DNA of 64,000 nucleotides from Cyanoderma ruficeps (lineage: Eukaryota > Chordata > Aves > Passeriformes > Timaliidae), in the NCBI GenBank assembly GCA_008694505.1, contig VZDJ01000346.1, positions 14,388,426-14,452,425 of the forward strand. Direction: 5' to 3'. Position 1 is the stretch's first letter, and the number at the start of each line of letters is the position of its first letter. Both the position numbers and the translations under genes were made by a program. Under the pieces are notes generated by a model, which had not been told where the DNA came from, ran no database searches, and saw nothing but the letters and a program-made list of their open reading frames with translations. Below are positions 1 through 14,254 of this stretch, in pieces.

Positions 1-3000
1 TAAAGACTAAAATATTCTCCTTTTTTTCTTTAATAAAAAGGCTGTGTAATCATGCGTATTTATACAAGTTCACATTTGCATGTATGTAATATATCCAGAT
101 ATGCTACATACAAACACTTGTAAGAGAGGACTAAGTCCAACAACTCCAGCACTTTTTACTTCAGAACAGGCACTGCATTAAAAAAGGGCCTCAAGTAAAG
201 AAGTATTAAGCATAGATATCAGAAAAAGCCCCACTTAGATGTAAAATTTGAATAACAAAGTATAACACGCTCTCAGACACTAGAAACAAAACTCATTTTG
301 AATGAAGACTGTTCAGTTGAGACAGTTCTGGGTTCAGTGAAAAGAGTGTGTCATGAGGGCCAAATGAGAAAAAAAATTCAAGGAAAATTTGCTTCTCCAA
401 CACAGAAGCATCAGGGTAGATAGCCATGCGAAGGATATTTATTTAAGACACTGTCAACTCACAAATTCATGACTTTGTTTTTGTTATGCAACGGCATTTA
501 TCTAACAGAAGCATCCAGCTTCTCCTTTCTAAATTTTGTGAATTTTCAAATCAAATATAAACAGTACTTAAAATGCTGAGGACTAAACCACTACTGTTTC
601 ATGTAAAGCAGGCACTCAGGTTGCATTACTTCAAGTAACTACATAAAACAATGGAAACAGCCCTTCCCTTCACCAGAACTACTCTTACTTTATATTCACT
701 ATCACTCAGCTAATGGACATGGAGAACAATATGATAACATCAAAACCATTATTTCAAGACTGTATATACAGCCTAACTTAAATTACATATGCAAAAGTAT
801 AACACGATGAGAAAACAAGTTATCTGAGAAATAAAGAGGAATTAAATCTTCAAATGCTTTCTGAAATGGCAGAAAAAAAATTGTTTGCAATACAGTGTAG
901 AACTGATTTTGACTTTTGCAAAACCAGTAATCCACTGATTACTTAAAATCTTCAGTATGTGATAATGGCAGATTTTACTCACAACAACACAATTTCTAGT
1001 GACAGAAACAAGAGTATTTTATGTTCTGGACTTCCAGCATTGGCTGCACCTGTGCAGATATTCCAAATACATTATGCATGATATTTCCAGTTCATCCTTG
1101 GCATATGTCTAATTCCGTGTATTTCCTCTAGAAGTACATCCTCTGCCTAAGTGCATCGAACTTGCTACTCACTACTCCCATAAAGGTCAATTACCTTTTC
1201 TTTTTTTTTTTTTTTTGCATTTACATCGTATTCACTACACATGTGATACAACTAATTTTCCAGAATTTATAAATTCTAACAGTGCAAGTGTGAAATATCC
1301 AGGTACCTTAGAGATGACCACTGAGAAATCTCTAAATCTAGTGATTATCCAAATAAACGTCAATGTAACCACAACCAACAACTAATGTAGCACTATCTTC
1401 TAGAATCTTTCTGCACTTTGAAAGTCAGCGTTAAAGAGCATGAATTTTCATCAGTTTTTGTAGTACAGCATGAACTACACAGCTTAACAATTTCTTAAAT
1501 ATGAAGAGCCATACAGAAGATGAACAGATTACAAAGTGGTGAAACACCCACTTTTCATACTAATAATTTTTTCACTTTTTACACAATCTTAGTTTTTTAT
1601 TTACTCCACAGCCCCTCCATTTCCCCATGTCCCCCTCCCCTTTAAACTCTAAAGTACTCTGGTCAAATCAAATTGTATACAAGATTTCAATATTACTGAA
1701 GATTTCAAATTACTGAAACTACCATATTACTACACTGAATTATTGCAAGGTATTATTAATTTTAAATGATCAAAATTGAAGTTTTCCTACTACATCCTAT
1801 ATTATATGCATATCAAAAGTCTCTAATTTGAAAAAAATATTATTTAAAAGAAGAAAGTACACTTAATATGTGCACTTTAATATTAAATTATATTTCATTA
1901 GGTTTTCTTCAATATTCTAACTGAACTACATCTTATTTATACCAACAATTTGTGATCAAAAGAAGAAAACCTAAAATATCAAGACAAAGTAATGACACAA
2001 CATATCAGAAAAAAATCAATTATAGAAGTAAACATTGAGAGTATAATGAAAAACAATTAAGAACTGCAGGAACTGCAAAAAAAAAACAAATAGGAAAAAC
2101 AAGTTCTGAGAAGCAAATTGATAGTGAAATATAAAAGACAATAATTCAATTAAAACATTAACATAACTCATCTATTAAAATCAGTATGACTGATTTTCTT
2201 TTTCCCTTTCTTCCTTTTAATCACTCCAGACTTGACTGCTGGATGAAAAATTATCTCCTTTCCTCCTTCCATGTGAGAAGATATCCAAAAGTTTAGGACA
2301 TTAACGAACCATCCATTATCGAGTTCATCCACCAAACAGAACTTATCTATGTGATTTGTTGCACATATTAAATGTGTATTTCCAAAAGTATTGTGAAATG
2401 TTAAACAAATGTAATTCAGTGATTAAATGTATGAGTGCTAGATTGCATTTGTGTTATGCTTATTTCTTGAAACTTCAAAAATTTTCTAAGAAAACTTCCT
2501 ATATACAAATCTCATGTACAAATAATCTTAGAAATCTTACTGCCAAATACATTTACTTTCTTCAGACTCCCATCTTTGTAGTCCTGGGTTTCACTAACAA
2601 AACAAAGAAACAAAAAAACCCTGAGGACATATACACACTGATTACCTACTAGACTTAAGAATATTCAACAGCTCTTCAAAAAACCTCTCCATGTTTACTC
2701 CTCCTTTCTTCCTCCTGCTTCTAAGTAAACCTCAAAAAATAGGATGTGTGAAAAATATTTTCTAACAAATCTTTAGAAGTTTTATATTGAAAAATCCCAA
2801 AGCAATGATCTATTACTTTCATCAAAATCTTAAAAAAAACCCATGATAAATAATTTTCTCATAAAATCTTTTTTTTCAAAAGTTCCATTAGTATATGATT
2901 TAATTTCCTGTAAAAAAACTTAAAATATTCTTGCCTTCTACAATCATAAATTCTCCTGTAAGACAGGAGAAGAAAGAAATTCTGGTTTAATAGGGAACAC

Positions 3001-3594
3001 CCAGTAGCAAGATTTTTTCTCCCTGATTGATTTTTTCCTGGTCATTACTAAGATATGATATAAAGCCAGATATCAAAAAGTATGAGGCAAGTACACTTAT
3101 AGAAGAAAGGGAAAGGGCAGAGAAATTATAAAGGCTTACAAGAAAGTAATAAAAATCATAGATAAAGATAGAGAATGGAGATATCCATAGAATAATAAAA
3201 TTTTGTAAAAAAATAGTTAAATAAAATTATGAAAACATATATTTCCTCAAACTAAGAATATATGGTTAAAATTTTGCAAATACTCAGTGACATTTCTACT
3301 CTTTATAAAGAGAAATTTGGAGTCATACCATTTTTTGGAATCCAGAGTTCTCTCGAAATTATTTTCCTAAGAAAAGCGCTGAGGCACTTGTGAACTGCTC
3401 AGTGATGACTAGAGTCATCCATTAAGACTTCCTGGCAGTATCTGAGCCGGAGTCTGCTAAGCAATTTTTTTCCTCCAGCTACTGTACCTCTTTTTCAGAT
3501 TGTTTATGTTTTTCTAAATTTAATTTATGACTTATGAACTGTACTAGAGGTCTTTTTCATTGTTTACACCTCATACTTGTTTTTTCCTCGGGGC

Positions 3595-3624
3595 ATTTAA
3601 TTACTATGTATTTAATTACTATGT
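3595..3624. repeat. 15-bp tandem duplication
   Basis: ATTTAATTACTATGT occurs twice head to tail (3595-3609 and 3610-3624), about 30 bp from the 3' tail of a CR1 fragment. Confidence 0.85.
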
Positions 3625-3654
3625 ACATGTATTTCCATATTAAAATGGACGTTG

Positions 3655-3815
3655 AGACTAGAGTAGAGTAGAATAGAATAGAAACAATAGGATAGTTGGA
3701 AGGGACCAACATCAATACTCAACCACCTGGGCACTTCAGGGGTGACCAAAAATTTAAGCCATATTATTAACCACACTGTATAAATGCCTTTTAATATGTG
3801 GCCACATGCCTCTTT
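3655..3815 (-). mobile_element. CR1 LINE 3' end fragment
   Basis: On the plus strand a GAGTAGAATAGAATAGAA tail is followed by GTTGGAAGGGACCAACATCA, then ACCACCTGGGCACTTCAGGG and a TAAATGCCTTTTAA motif. This is the reverse complement of a CR1 3' UTR with its short tandem tail. No coding part remains. The upper boundary is uncertain because similarity fades. Confidence 0.8.
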
Positions 3816-6800
3816 ACATATCTTTAGACAGTAAAAGTATGCTATATAAGCCCTCACAAGAAAATCTTCTAAAATATCTCTCATGATGTATGCATATACA
3901 CAAATAAAAATTCTAAAGCCTTAATCAGTAAAGCATGTAGTTGATATAAACCATAGAATAATCCAATCGGACTAAAAACATTACTAAGCATTGAATTCAC
4001 TGTATGAAACGAAAATAGCAGAAAACAAAAAATTTCTGATTGTCCTCTATTACCTTGAATCACGAGTCACTTGAGTCATGATGAAGCCAACAATTCTTAA
4101 ATATTTAAACAGGGAAAACAAAACCCAAAAAAAACCCAAAAAACCCACTTGGAAATATCATGTTTCTATCATATATATCTCATGTTTCTATCGTGTTTAA
4201 TTCTTTTCTTGTTTTCACATCTGAAAAATACAGATCATACGAGAAGCTGTGATTCTAGTATCAAAAAGAATTTCTACCAAAATCTCAGTTTTTGGAATTC
4301 CTAAGTTTAACTGAATGAAAGGGGTTAGGAATCTCCTTTTATTCCCCCTTTCTTCTGAATTGAAGAGATAAACTTTTCTGAATTTAACCACTTAGTTTCA
4401 TTAGAACAAAGGATCCAAAAGGTGCTGTTTTTCACTACCAGCTATCCTATCTAAATATATTTTTCCTTGGCCTGTGAAGGTGTGTCTTGAAAGTAATCTT
4501 CTCATGCTTCATCTGCTCCCTCCTTCTACAAGGTTTCATTGTTTCAAGAACAAGAACTCTTCTTATAAAAATATTTACGTATTATATACTAACTTGTCCT
4601 TATTTAAGTTCTCTACATACTGACATTAACCTCAAAATTTATGCTTTCATCCTGTCTTAAATTTTATTTTGTAAGGTGGTATGATCAGGACAATGTATCA
4701 TCATTATAATACCTTTATTTATCTGATTCAGTGTGAATTCTTGTTGATGAAGAAACCACAATCATGTACAGATTCCTCAAGAGATTTCACTACTGCCTTA
4801 TAAAATAATACCTGTACTTCCCTACCTTTAAGGAAAGTGTTTCACCAAATGTACCTAAGGTTCCTTTTTCCAGCCAGTAAACTTAGAAAAGATATTCATC
4901 AGTCAGCCTTTGACACAAATTATTGTTGACATCCAGGTAGTATGCATAGTACAGTAATTTACACCTAACAGTTGAATTTTGGCTATATATAAACCTCTAG
5001 CTCTCTCTATACATCTTATTCATGCATAAACTTAAAATAGGTTTACAAAACAAAATAGTGTTGTAATTGTCTACTCATTCTGAAACATCTTGTTCACAGA
5101 ACAATCCCATGAAAGGCCAACAGTTCTACTCTTTTCCTGCAGTTATGATTTTGCATCTATACCAATGTACCATAAAACTGCATTATTAGAGTGCAGTTTA
5201 CTAGCAATATTCTCAAAAATAAATACAGTGAAGTCTATATGTACAATAAAATTTTACAATTTTAGATAGTCACATATACATATAATAGTTTTAGTAATTA
5301 TATTTAGTATATTAAATTTTGTCTTCTCGATAGTGAATTAATTTGCATAATTTGGGAGTGTAATTCTTAAATTAAAATCTAGATAAAATTACAGCAAAAA
5401 ATGCATTTCCAAAGTGAAAACTAATTTTCAATAGCTATTAAATAAAGAAATAATTTAAAAATAAATTCAAAAGAAATTCTTAAGTAGGTCCTGTATAATT
5501 CCATAGTTATTTATTATGCAGTATTTTTAAACTTCTGTGCAGAATACATTGTGAAAGAGAGGATAAAATACTTCAATAATAACAACCTGCAGGAAACACT
5601 ATAGAAATACCTCTGGAACATCCCTCTGTGATAAAAATTCCTTCAAGTCAATTAACAAGTATCTCACATTCACAAAAATTCCTTCAGAATATGTCTGTGT
5701 CTTTTTAGTGGACAATATTTCATTGAAGAAAATGATAGGCTATTTATTGAAGGTCATTTAACATGTTTTAATGGCTGTTATCAAATATAGGTGTTTGCTG
5801 AGTAAAAATGGTAAATCTTTACTCAGTATAGGAATGTCCCTTTAATGGCATGCACACATAAACAGTTCTGAGAGTAACACACACAGTAAAAAAAATTAAA
5901 ATTTTTGTATAATGAATGCTAGCAAAATCAAGACTTTCAATGTTGCATGAGGGAACAAAATCCTTACAGAACTATAGAAGGCCTTTCCTCTCCATTGAAG
6001 TATAGAAAAGTCTGATTTCACTTGTATGTGGGTTGTCATACCTTTTGGTACCTGTAGTACCATTTTAGTTTGTGAAAAATTAGCACCATAACATTATTTT
6101 AGCAGCATATTGGTGTCTAAATTATTCTCCTTTTTTTTCATTAACTAATATCTAGCATTTTACTTTAATAAAATAATTTAGAAGTATATGTCGTACCTAT
6201 ATCTTGTATTAAAGAATAGGTCAGAGAGGAAAGGAACACTGAGAAAACAGTGGAGAGGACATTGCAGTGTAATGATTCCAAAAAGAAAATGGGAAAAAAC
6301 TACATGTGTATCACAATTACTGCCATATTTAACCACCAAAGTAGTGCATTCTTACAATTTTAAATTAGAAGATATTATTACGGATCCTCATATGCTCCCT
6401 CAAAACTGAAAATAAGCCTGCTTCTTTTAACTTGACCAAAGACATTCTGAAGTGAGTGCACAGCCACACAACAGTATAAACCAAACTGTTGATTAATTTA
6501 TATCAGTCAAAAACCAGAAAATACTTTAATAACCAGATCCCCACTGACATTAATACAAATGAAACATAATCATCTATTTAATAATTTCTCTATTTTATAT
6601 GCAAAACAAAGCATTCATTTTTCATTTCTTCTATTTAATTATATATTTTAAAATTCTGGACAACTGCAGCTTTCCTGTTTCAAAGGCGTTAGTAAATGAA
6701 GCTACAATAACTTATACTAGGTGACTATCCAGTAAGATAACAGATTCAAAATAAAACTGTCTTTACAAAGTATCAATCATATAATGAGTCCCCTACAAAT

Positions 6801-7764
6801 TGCTTGGGCTATAAAAGGTGCTTCTCATCAATATATTTGTGTTCATAAATTTTTCATGTACAATTGATTAACATGAAGCACATAATAAAAATTCAAAATG
6901 TAAAATAAGTGATATTCAATGACATTAGCCTGTAAAACTAAGCTGATCCTTTTCTGAAATTGTGTATGTTTAAAAACACACCACATGCATTTTTTTTTAA
7001 TATCTGATGGTTAAATTAAGACATTCCAACATTACTTTTTGTCAGCCTCATGTTTCAGATATAGACGTTTACTTTTTAACAGAGCAAACAATGCTAGTTT
7101 TACGCTTCAAATGTTGTTCATTATTAATATTTTAGCATGCAGGTTAGATCATATCAATATAGAAATATATAAGATCTTTAGCCTTAACATTTCAATATTT
7201 GTTGAATTTCCTAATGTTCTAAATGTAGCTTTGATCATTGATTTCGTGTTTGATAGAATGAATATGTATAGATGTTTAAAAACCAAAATTTTACTGAAGA
7301 TTTAAAAAAACGGGAGATGAATTGAACTGCATCACCTACATGTTTAGAACAGCAGCTATTTATAAAGTACATTTTTAATGCTATGGTTAATTATATCTAA
7401 TCACATATGCAGAATAGATTAATATTCTAATCTCAATTCTCTAAACTTTCATTCCTAACTTACACTAGGCTTTATTGTGAAATATAATGATGTAAGCTGT
7501 AAAAGAAAAATCATCAAAAGAAAATTCCTTATGTGTACATTTTGTCTTTTTATAAATCATATCAATTTAAATAACCAAGGCAATGTTATTACTAACTTTT
7601 TTTCCATCTGACTGCCCTACTAGAACTCAAATTTAGACATATTTAATCCCTTTCCCATTTGGTTTAATTACATTTCCTAAATGGACACCTGAACTTTCAT
7701 TTTTAATTGATACAATATATTTTTTTCATAACTACATGGGCACAAGTAAAATAATATCCAATAC

Positions 7765-8073
7765 CTCTATGAGTAACAACTGCAAGTTCTTTAGTTCTTT
7801 CTATCTGTTCAGCATTTCTTGGTCGTCTTCTTGTGCTTTGTAAATTTGCTTGATGAAGAGAGAGTGTTTCCTTGTAAGTGGCTGACTCCAGAACTGATTT
7901 TCTTATATTCATAGCTTGTACTCGTTGTTCTTCAGCAGATTGTCTACAGGTGGTCACTGCACTGGATACAGCAACATCAGCAGATGTGCTAGCAACAGTA
8001 ATGGCACCAGTAGTGGCTGCAATATGCTCCTCTAACTCACCAGTGGAGGCAGATTTGATGAAAGTAGAAGAAC
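7765..8073 (-). CDS. CSMD3: CSMD3 linker (cassette) exon between CUB 2 and Sushi 2
   Basis: Internal exon of 309 bp, exactly 103 codons, phase 1 at both ends, so inclusion or skipping keeps the frame. Acceptor GTGTGTCCCACAG|GTTC; donor CATAGAG|GTATTG. The peptide begins GSSTFIKSASTGELEE, has a Ser/Thr/Ala-rich stretch (TTGAITVASTSADVAVSSAV), then a charged part with STRRRPRNAEQIERTK, and ends ELAVVTHR. It has no CUB or Sushi fold. The N-terminal TGELEE and the C-terminal RRRPR-AEQIERTKELAVVTHR match my recollection of the segment that distinguishes full-length mammalian CSMD3 from CSMD1/2 and is absent from a known short isoform. The middle is more diverged than the ends. Low complexity suggests an extended, possibly O-glycosylated linker (inference). 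The next exon (expected to start VKKAIDF) is not in the window. Confidence 0.95.
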
Positions 8074-11000
8074 CTGTGGGACACACAGTAGTACTGGATG
8101 CTAACTTTTTCTTTTGAATTGTGTTTTCTTGATCAATCTAAAAGATTAAAATTCCCTCTGTTTAACATAGTAAAGACAACTGACATGAAAAAGAGGAAAG
8201 TCAATAGGCTTTATTTAAAAAATTGAAGCAATCAAAACATTGTTATTGCTAGTGAACATTTTGTAATAATAGTGATAATACATGTTAAGTTTTAAATGTC
8301 CTCAAAACTTAAACTTTTTTACCAGTCATAATGACAACACATCATTTCCACCCCTGCACGTTCAGTCCTGAAAACAGCATGGCTAGAGCAAAATATACAG
8401 CTATACCATTAACAGGGCCCCCACACTTAGAAAAGTGGTAACCATCCCATCGAGGAGTGAAATGGCAGCATTATATAGTAACCTAAGTAGCAGAAAAAGC
8501 TACTTAATCCAGCTGCTAATAAGGCTGCCAGATATGCTCATTCTTTTCATCAAAACTTGACACGGCTCTAAAAGCCCATTTAGACTTGACACAAGGCCAA
8601 GATGAATTGATGAATATTAAAAGGCACACATTTAAACAAAACTTGTCAGCATTATTATTTATACTTGAGATTGTAAAAAGGCTTCATATGTAATTCTCTT
8701 TTTGCTCTCTGATTTCTGTAATACACCAGATTATTTTACTAAAAAACCTCGCACACACAATATCTGATAAGATAAACAATTTGTCCATCCCCTGCTTGTA
8801 AAAACATTGTTAGCACTTTTAATTTCTCTAGTATTTAAAATATATAACCAATTTTTCAATGTTTTATTAACATTTTTATCTTTTCCCATCCCCCATATTT
8901 GGCTGCAAATGTTTGGAAGCCAAGTCTCTCACCTGTGAGCATTTAGAACATCTTAACACAGTAGAAACTCCATCTTGACTGGAACGAATAAATGACTGGG
9001 CAATGAATAACAAAATTCACCATAACAAAAAAAAAAGCATAAACAATGCTGAGGTAGCACAAACTGTACTATGTTTTGCTATTATCTTTAAAACATGGCT
9101 TTTTTATTCCATCATAATGATTAGGGGCCCCTCAAAAGTCATTCAAACAATAATATTCCACACTTTTCAGTTCTGAGCTCCCCTCTCATACTTTGAGACT
9201 TGTCTTTTAAATGTAGTGAGTGATGTCAGCATGGAAAACAACTACATTTTTCACACTTTTAGAAAAATCTGTCCACTAGAAAATGGAAATAAGGCTCCCA
9301 GAGGAACTAAGCATTATATAGGATATTTAAGGTACAAGGTATATTGGATCTCTTGGCGGAATTCTCAAATGTTCTGTATAAAATAATGGAAGAGATCCTC
9401 ATATCAAAAATAGTCTTGCTAATAGAGTCTCTTGTTTACTGCAGAAATTTTAGGCTAAAATGGTTTATCATACTATTAAAATACTAAGATAAAAGTATAT
9501 GTTAGCTTTATAAAGACAACAAAAAAAGCTGACATGGGTATATATTATTTTTGCTATCTGATTTAATGTGTTAACATCTGTCGTGTAATACATCACTTCT
9601 CAATCATAGTTGTGGTTTCCCCTGCACAACTAAAACACCTTAGAAGCACCATGTAAGACTCCAGGTTTATGTGTCAGAGGCCAAACCAAAAACTACTTGC
9701 TGTCCTATGATGGCAGTGGCATAAGTAACTAAAATATATCTCAACATGTTTTATTCTTTATTTCATAATAAAAGAAGAAAATTGTCACAATATTCATAAT
9801 ATCAAAAGTCTAGACTATTTACGATTCAGTATACAATTTTGACAGATTGGTATCAAGTTTAAAACACAGAAAATACAAATGCATGGCCAAGAGATATTTT
9901 GAAACAGAAAAATGTTGTTTAAAACAAAGAAAACTTAGTGTATGTTACATAACCACTGCTTTTAAAACAAAATCTATGTGAACATATCTTTATCATGCAT
10001 GCAAATGTATAAGAACAGGCACTCACTTGCTTCCAATATCAAGGTCAAAGCAAAATTATTTTCAAAATCTCCATCAAATGGCATGGTCTATCCTATTTAT
10101 TCAAATAGACACCGCACTTTAAATGAGAACAACTTAAAAGAAAGTTCATCTCAAAAAGAAAAAAAACAAGAAAAATTAAACTTACTTAAAGCTACAAGGC
10201 TTGTACATTGAAAAGTACTGCTTTGATACAGAGGCAATTTTCAAACAGAACACCTAAGTTTTCAGGCTTCCACATCCATTTACACTGAAGAACTCATGCA
10301 GAAGATCAGTAAAGTTAAACAATATGGCTTGATTTACATGGAGGATTTTGAAAGAAAATTAACATTATGTATAAACAATCTAGTAAGTATCAGCTACTGC
10401 ATAGAATAGATCCATCAATTTTTCCATAAATATTATTTGTAATCTGCAAAACTATGAATTTTGGTGTCTTTATTTTAAGAAAACAGTCCACCTCTGTTGT
10501 AGGGGCATTTTAACATACTCTCCACTTCAGTCTTCTACAATCACATCTGACATTTCAATTAGTCAAAGAGATTATTTTAAAAATTGTATTTTTCTATGTG
10601 ATAAAGAAATACTCCTGTATTATTTTACTTTAATACTCTAGTTTATAAAAAAAGGAAAAAAAAAAGGAAAGAAAAACTTAATTATAAATGGCACAAAAAG
10701 AAAGAAAAGAAGACTGATTTCTCCTTTTTGAGAAATGCTTATATCAAAATTTTGTAGTCAACTGAAGTCAACTCAGAGGCAGAGCATCACTTCGAATTCA
10801 CTGAGAAGATGTGAACCTTGAGGAACTGCCAGGATGAATCATATGAGGAAACAGTAAGGACATGGGGTTAAGGAAGTATAATTGCTGTTTAGGGCATGGG
10901 TTCACAAAGAAAAAGAACCTGACCAACCCACACTAAAACAGTCTGAGACCTACTAGACTGGACCAGCATTTTTCTAAGCGAGTCTCCGTGGAAGAAGAAC

Positions 11001-11689
11001 AGATGAAATTCAGTAAAACTGAGGACCTTTCACGTGTCAAATTAGCCTGCTTACACAAGGAAAGATTTTAAGTGGTATTTACACTTAAAAAATTGTAGCT
11101 GTGTAGAAGTGAAAAAAGATCAAGCTGATGATCTACAGAGAAATTCAGTTCAGAAAACTAGTCTTAACAAGACACCACTCAAAAGTGTTGCAACTGTTAA
11201 AACTTAGGATAATGCAAACATATGGGAGACCCATAAGCCTTTCTATTTATATAGGAGTGGAAGTTGTTCTTGATTCCAGGATCATTTTTAGTAAAGAAAA
11301 GAGGCAAGAGCCTTTGACATTTGCCTGAAACAAAGCTCCAAAAATAGATTATGAATCTGTGCTAGATGCACACACTTTGCATATGCAATATGCTACAAGA
11401 ATACACAGGATTCCTGTTGTAAACATGAATCCAAAGGAAATTTACCCCAGATAAACTCATTGTCAAAGTTCAATTAACAATTAATCTAATGAACTAACTT
11501 TTTATGAGTAATTCCTGAGGGAATAATCCAGGGAGATAATGAACATCTTTGCCCACTCTAAGAAGCATTCACCAGAAACAAAAATAAGGCAGAAAATGGT
11601 ATCTAACAGAGTGAAAAACACTTGTTGAAAATGATCTTTTTATTTTTCCTTTTAGAGGACTCTGACTTTGGAAAGCTTTCTTGTAAGTT

Positions 11690-12350
11690 GTCCCTTCTTC
11701 TCCAGGTTGGAAAAGCTCAGGTTGCCCAGCCATACCTCACAGGATAAGTTCTCCAGCCCCATCCATCTTGGTGACCCTCCACTGAACTTGCTTCAGTGAA
11801 AAATTCATATTGCCTGTCATGAAGTCCAGATCTTGAGGCACTATTCCAGCTATGGTCACAGAAGTGTGGAGACAAGGACAAAAATCTTTCCCTTTTAATC
11901 TACTGACCACATTCTTATCAATATAACTCAGGATGCTGTTGACCTTTTTTCTTCCCAGGGCACACTGCTGTCATGTTCAGATTGTTGTCTGCCACAACAC
12001 ACAGGGTCTATCCAGCAAAGCTGTTTGCTATCAGACACTCCTGTTGTCAGGGATTCTTTTTACCCAGCTATAGGACTTTACACTGAGCTTTGTTGAGTTT
12101 CATAGGATTCCTGTTGGCTCATTCCTCCAGCTTGTCTGTGTCCCTGTGGCAACCCTGTCCTCGGCTGTATTGACTGTTGGTCCTTTACTACAATGACTGA
12201 CATTTTGGTATCATCTGCAGGTCCAGTGAGACTGCTCTCTGTCATTGATTGAGGCTCATTGATGAACACGTTGAAGGCAACTTGCACCAGAACAGACACT
12301 TGTAGTGTTCCACTTGTTACTGGACTCTAGGTAGAATGTCTGCCCATTTA
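11690..12350 (-). mobile_element. CR1 LINE fragment, end of ORF2
   Basis: Plus-strand text runs in the typical antisense CR1 order: TTCTCCAGGTTGGAAAAGCT, TGGTGACCCTCCACTGAAC, TCAGGATGCTGTTGACC, GGGCACACTGCTGTCATGTT, GTTGAGTTTCATAGGATTCC, CATTCCTCCAGCTTGTCTGT, GGTATCATCTGCAG and TTGATGAACACGTTGAA. It covers the C-terminal reverse-transcriptase region but lacks the canonical 3' tail. Frames are broken; the 73-codon antisense ORF inside it is a by-product. Confidence 0.85.
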
Positions 12351-14254
12351 TGACTATTTTCTAAATTTAATTCTTTTAACTTCAGTGGTTGAAGAACAGT
12401 TAAAAATATGCAAATTGTTCATAAGACCAAATGGGATCTAAGACAACTGTCCAACAGCTATTCTAATTCATTAGAATTTGTTTTGCTGATAGATTCCTAA
12501 ATCCATGTTGGGTTCAGAATGTGAAAGCAAATCGGAACATTCACTCTTATTTATTCAGGACGAATAAAGGTACAGGACTTTATTAGTTCTTGTGACACAT
12601 GTGATCCAGCACAGACTTCCCAAATAAGGCTAAAGGTCCATAATGCAGATGACCCTAAATGGGACTCAGACTACTGGAAGGTGTTAATGAGGCAACTGAC
12701 ATGAGGTCAGCCTGGGACTTTTCCTGTGTATCTTATTAGCAAGAGGCCAGTCTATCATTTTGCAATGGGTAATTGAGAAGTGTAAACAGTCTTAAGCAAA
12801 AAAATAAATTCATACTTCATTAAAGAAAAAAAGAGTGAGTTATAATTATAAATAGAAATTTAAAAAAGACTAATAACTATATTCCATCTTCATTCTTCTT
12901 TCAGATGTTCAAGGACTTTTAGTCAAGGCTTATTTAGCTCCTTACTTAAAACCTTCCTATACTTAACTAATTTTGGAGTGACCCGTGTATCCTGTTAAGA
13001 AACTGGGGGTTTTTTTCTATCTTAATTAACTATTTTCTTTGATGTTCTCTGTCATTAAATATCTGATGCTTGCAAAAAATTTCCAATAAATTTAGAAACC
13101 TAATTAGAAGAATATATTCTGAATCTGTTAAAGGAATTTTCAAATTTGTGTAGATATAGCAGCTTATTTGAACTCTTTCAACTTATGTCATTCCAGACAT
13201 ATTGTTTTTAAAAATTACTTCTTCTATTCTTCAAAAATTTCTAGTATCTTTACCTGTTCTTAGGATCAAATTGCAATAGAAAATAAAGAAAACAGATACA
13301 TAAACATAGATTTTAGAATATAAAATAAGTATTACTGGTTGCCATAAAATATTCTTCTGAAAAGATCTATTTTCAGCTCCCAGCTATTTGGAAAAGAAAT
13401 AGAACTGTGGTTTTAAAGAAATACAATAAAACCATGGTTGTAAAGAAATACATGACTGAAAAAGGTTGCAAAACAAATTCCTAGACTTCAGTTCAAACAG
13501 GCAGTGATCCCTGGACTTACACAAATAGCAAAAACTCCAAAAGCCATCTAGCTAGAAGTTTAAAAAAGTCCTTTTGGTTCCTTTTGTTTTCATGCTGTTC
13601 ACGCTTATGAGACTTCACTCAGAATTTAATTTTTATTTCCTTTTGGTATCAGAATTTACCTTTTTGCATTACTGCATCCTCTTAGGATTATTTTTAAGCT
13701 TGCGTTTTTCTGCTCTTTTTTCAACCTCCTTATTGTTATCTCTTTCTTCTCTTTTTCTCTATTTTTAATATAAATTTGTCAATTTAATCAATTGCTACAG
13801 TAAGACATATACCAAAACAGTCTGAAAGCGACAATTAAGCATCAACCAGAAATTTTCAGCGATGCAGGAGATACGCCATACTTCAGTATATACAAATGCA
13901 TGTCTTGATGATCTTCCATATGCCTCTCACAGTGAATTTAAGATCACTTTACATTTTTTAAGTAGATACTGAAAATATGGTAAATTTATGCATCTTAATG
14001 TTATCAAACTGATTTCATTTGGAAATCTGAAAATTCAGACAAAATGCCAAACAAAATGCTATATTTGATAGTTCAGACTATCAGATCATTAAAATATCAA
14101 TTAGAATAACAATAACTTGTGTTCTCTTTGTCTATAACAGGATTCTCTGGCTAACATAATATTACACAAGTGCATTACAACCCAATTAAATTTTGGTCTG
14201 AAGTTTTGTATACCTAACATACACTATTTTTCCACATACCCTACACCACTGAAG

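Larger units (their letters stand above)
1..7764 (-). other. CSMD3: CSMD3 intron after the linker exon (partial)
   Basis: 5' part of the intron that follows the linker exon, starting GTATTG. I looked on the minus strand for the next CSMD3 exon (VKKAIDFKSRG and the Sushi 2 start) and did not find it, so it lies below position 1. The stretch is AT-rich; one CR1 3' fragment lies at 3655-3815, a poly-T run at 1199-1216 and an AAAACCC-rich tract near 4115-4147. The small ORFs at 2356, 3612, 6188 and 7039 have no recognisable domains. Confidence 0.85.

Noticed and set aside
1..7700. Search for the next CSMD3 exon (VKKAIDF..., Sushi 2)
   Set aside because: No matching minus-strand translation with splice sites was found; the exon is probably outside the window.
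7878..8117. Plus-strand ORF over the CSMD3 linker exon
   Set aside because: Antisense shadow of a real exon with correct splice sites and phase on the minus strand.
8330..8640. Possible conserved non-coding element next to the linker exon
   Set aside because: Looks single-copy and less AT-rich, but conservation cannot be judged from one sequence.
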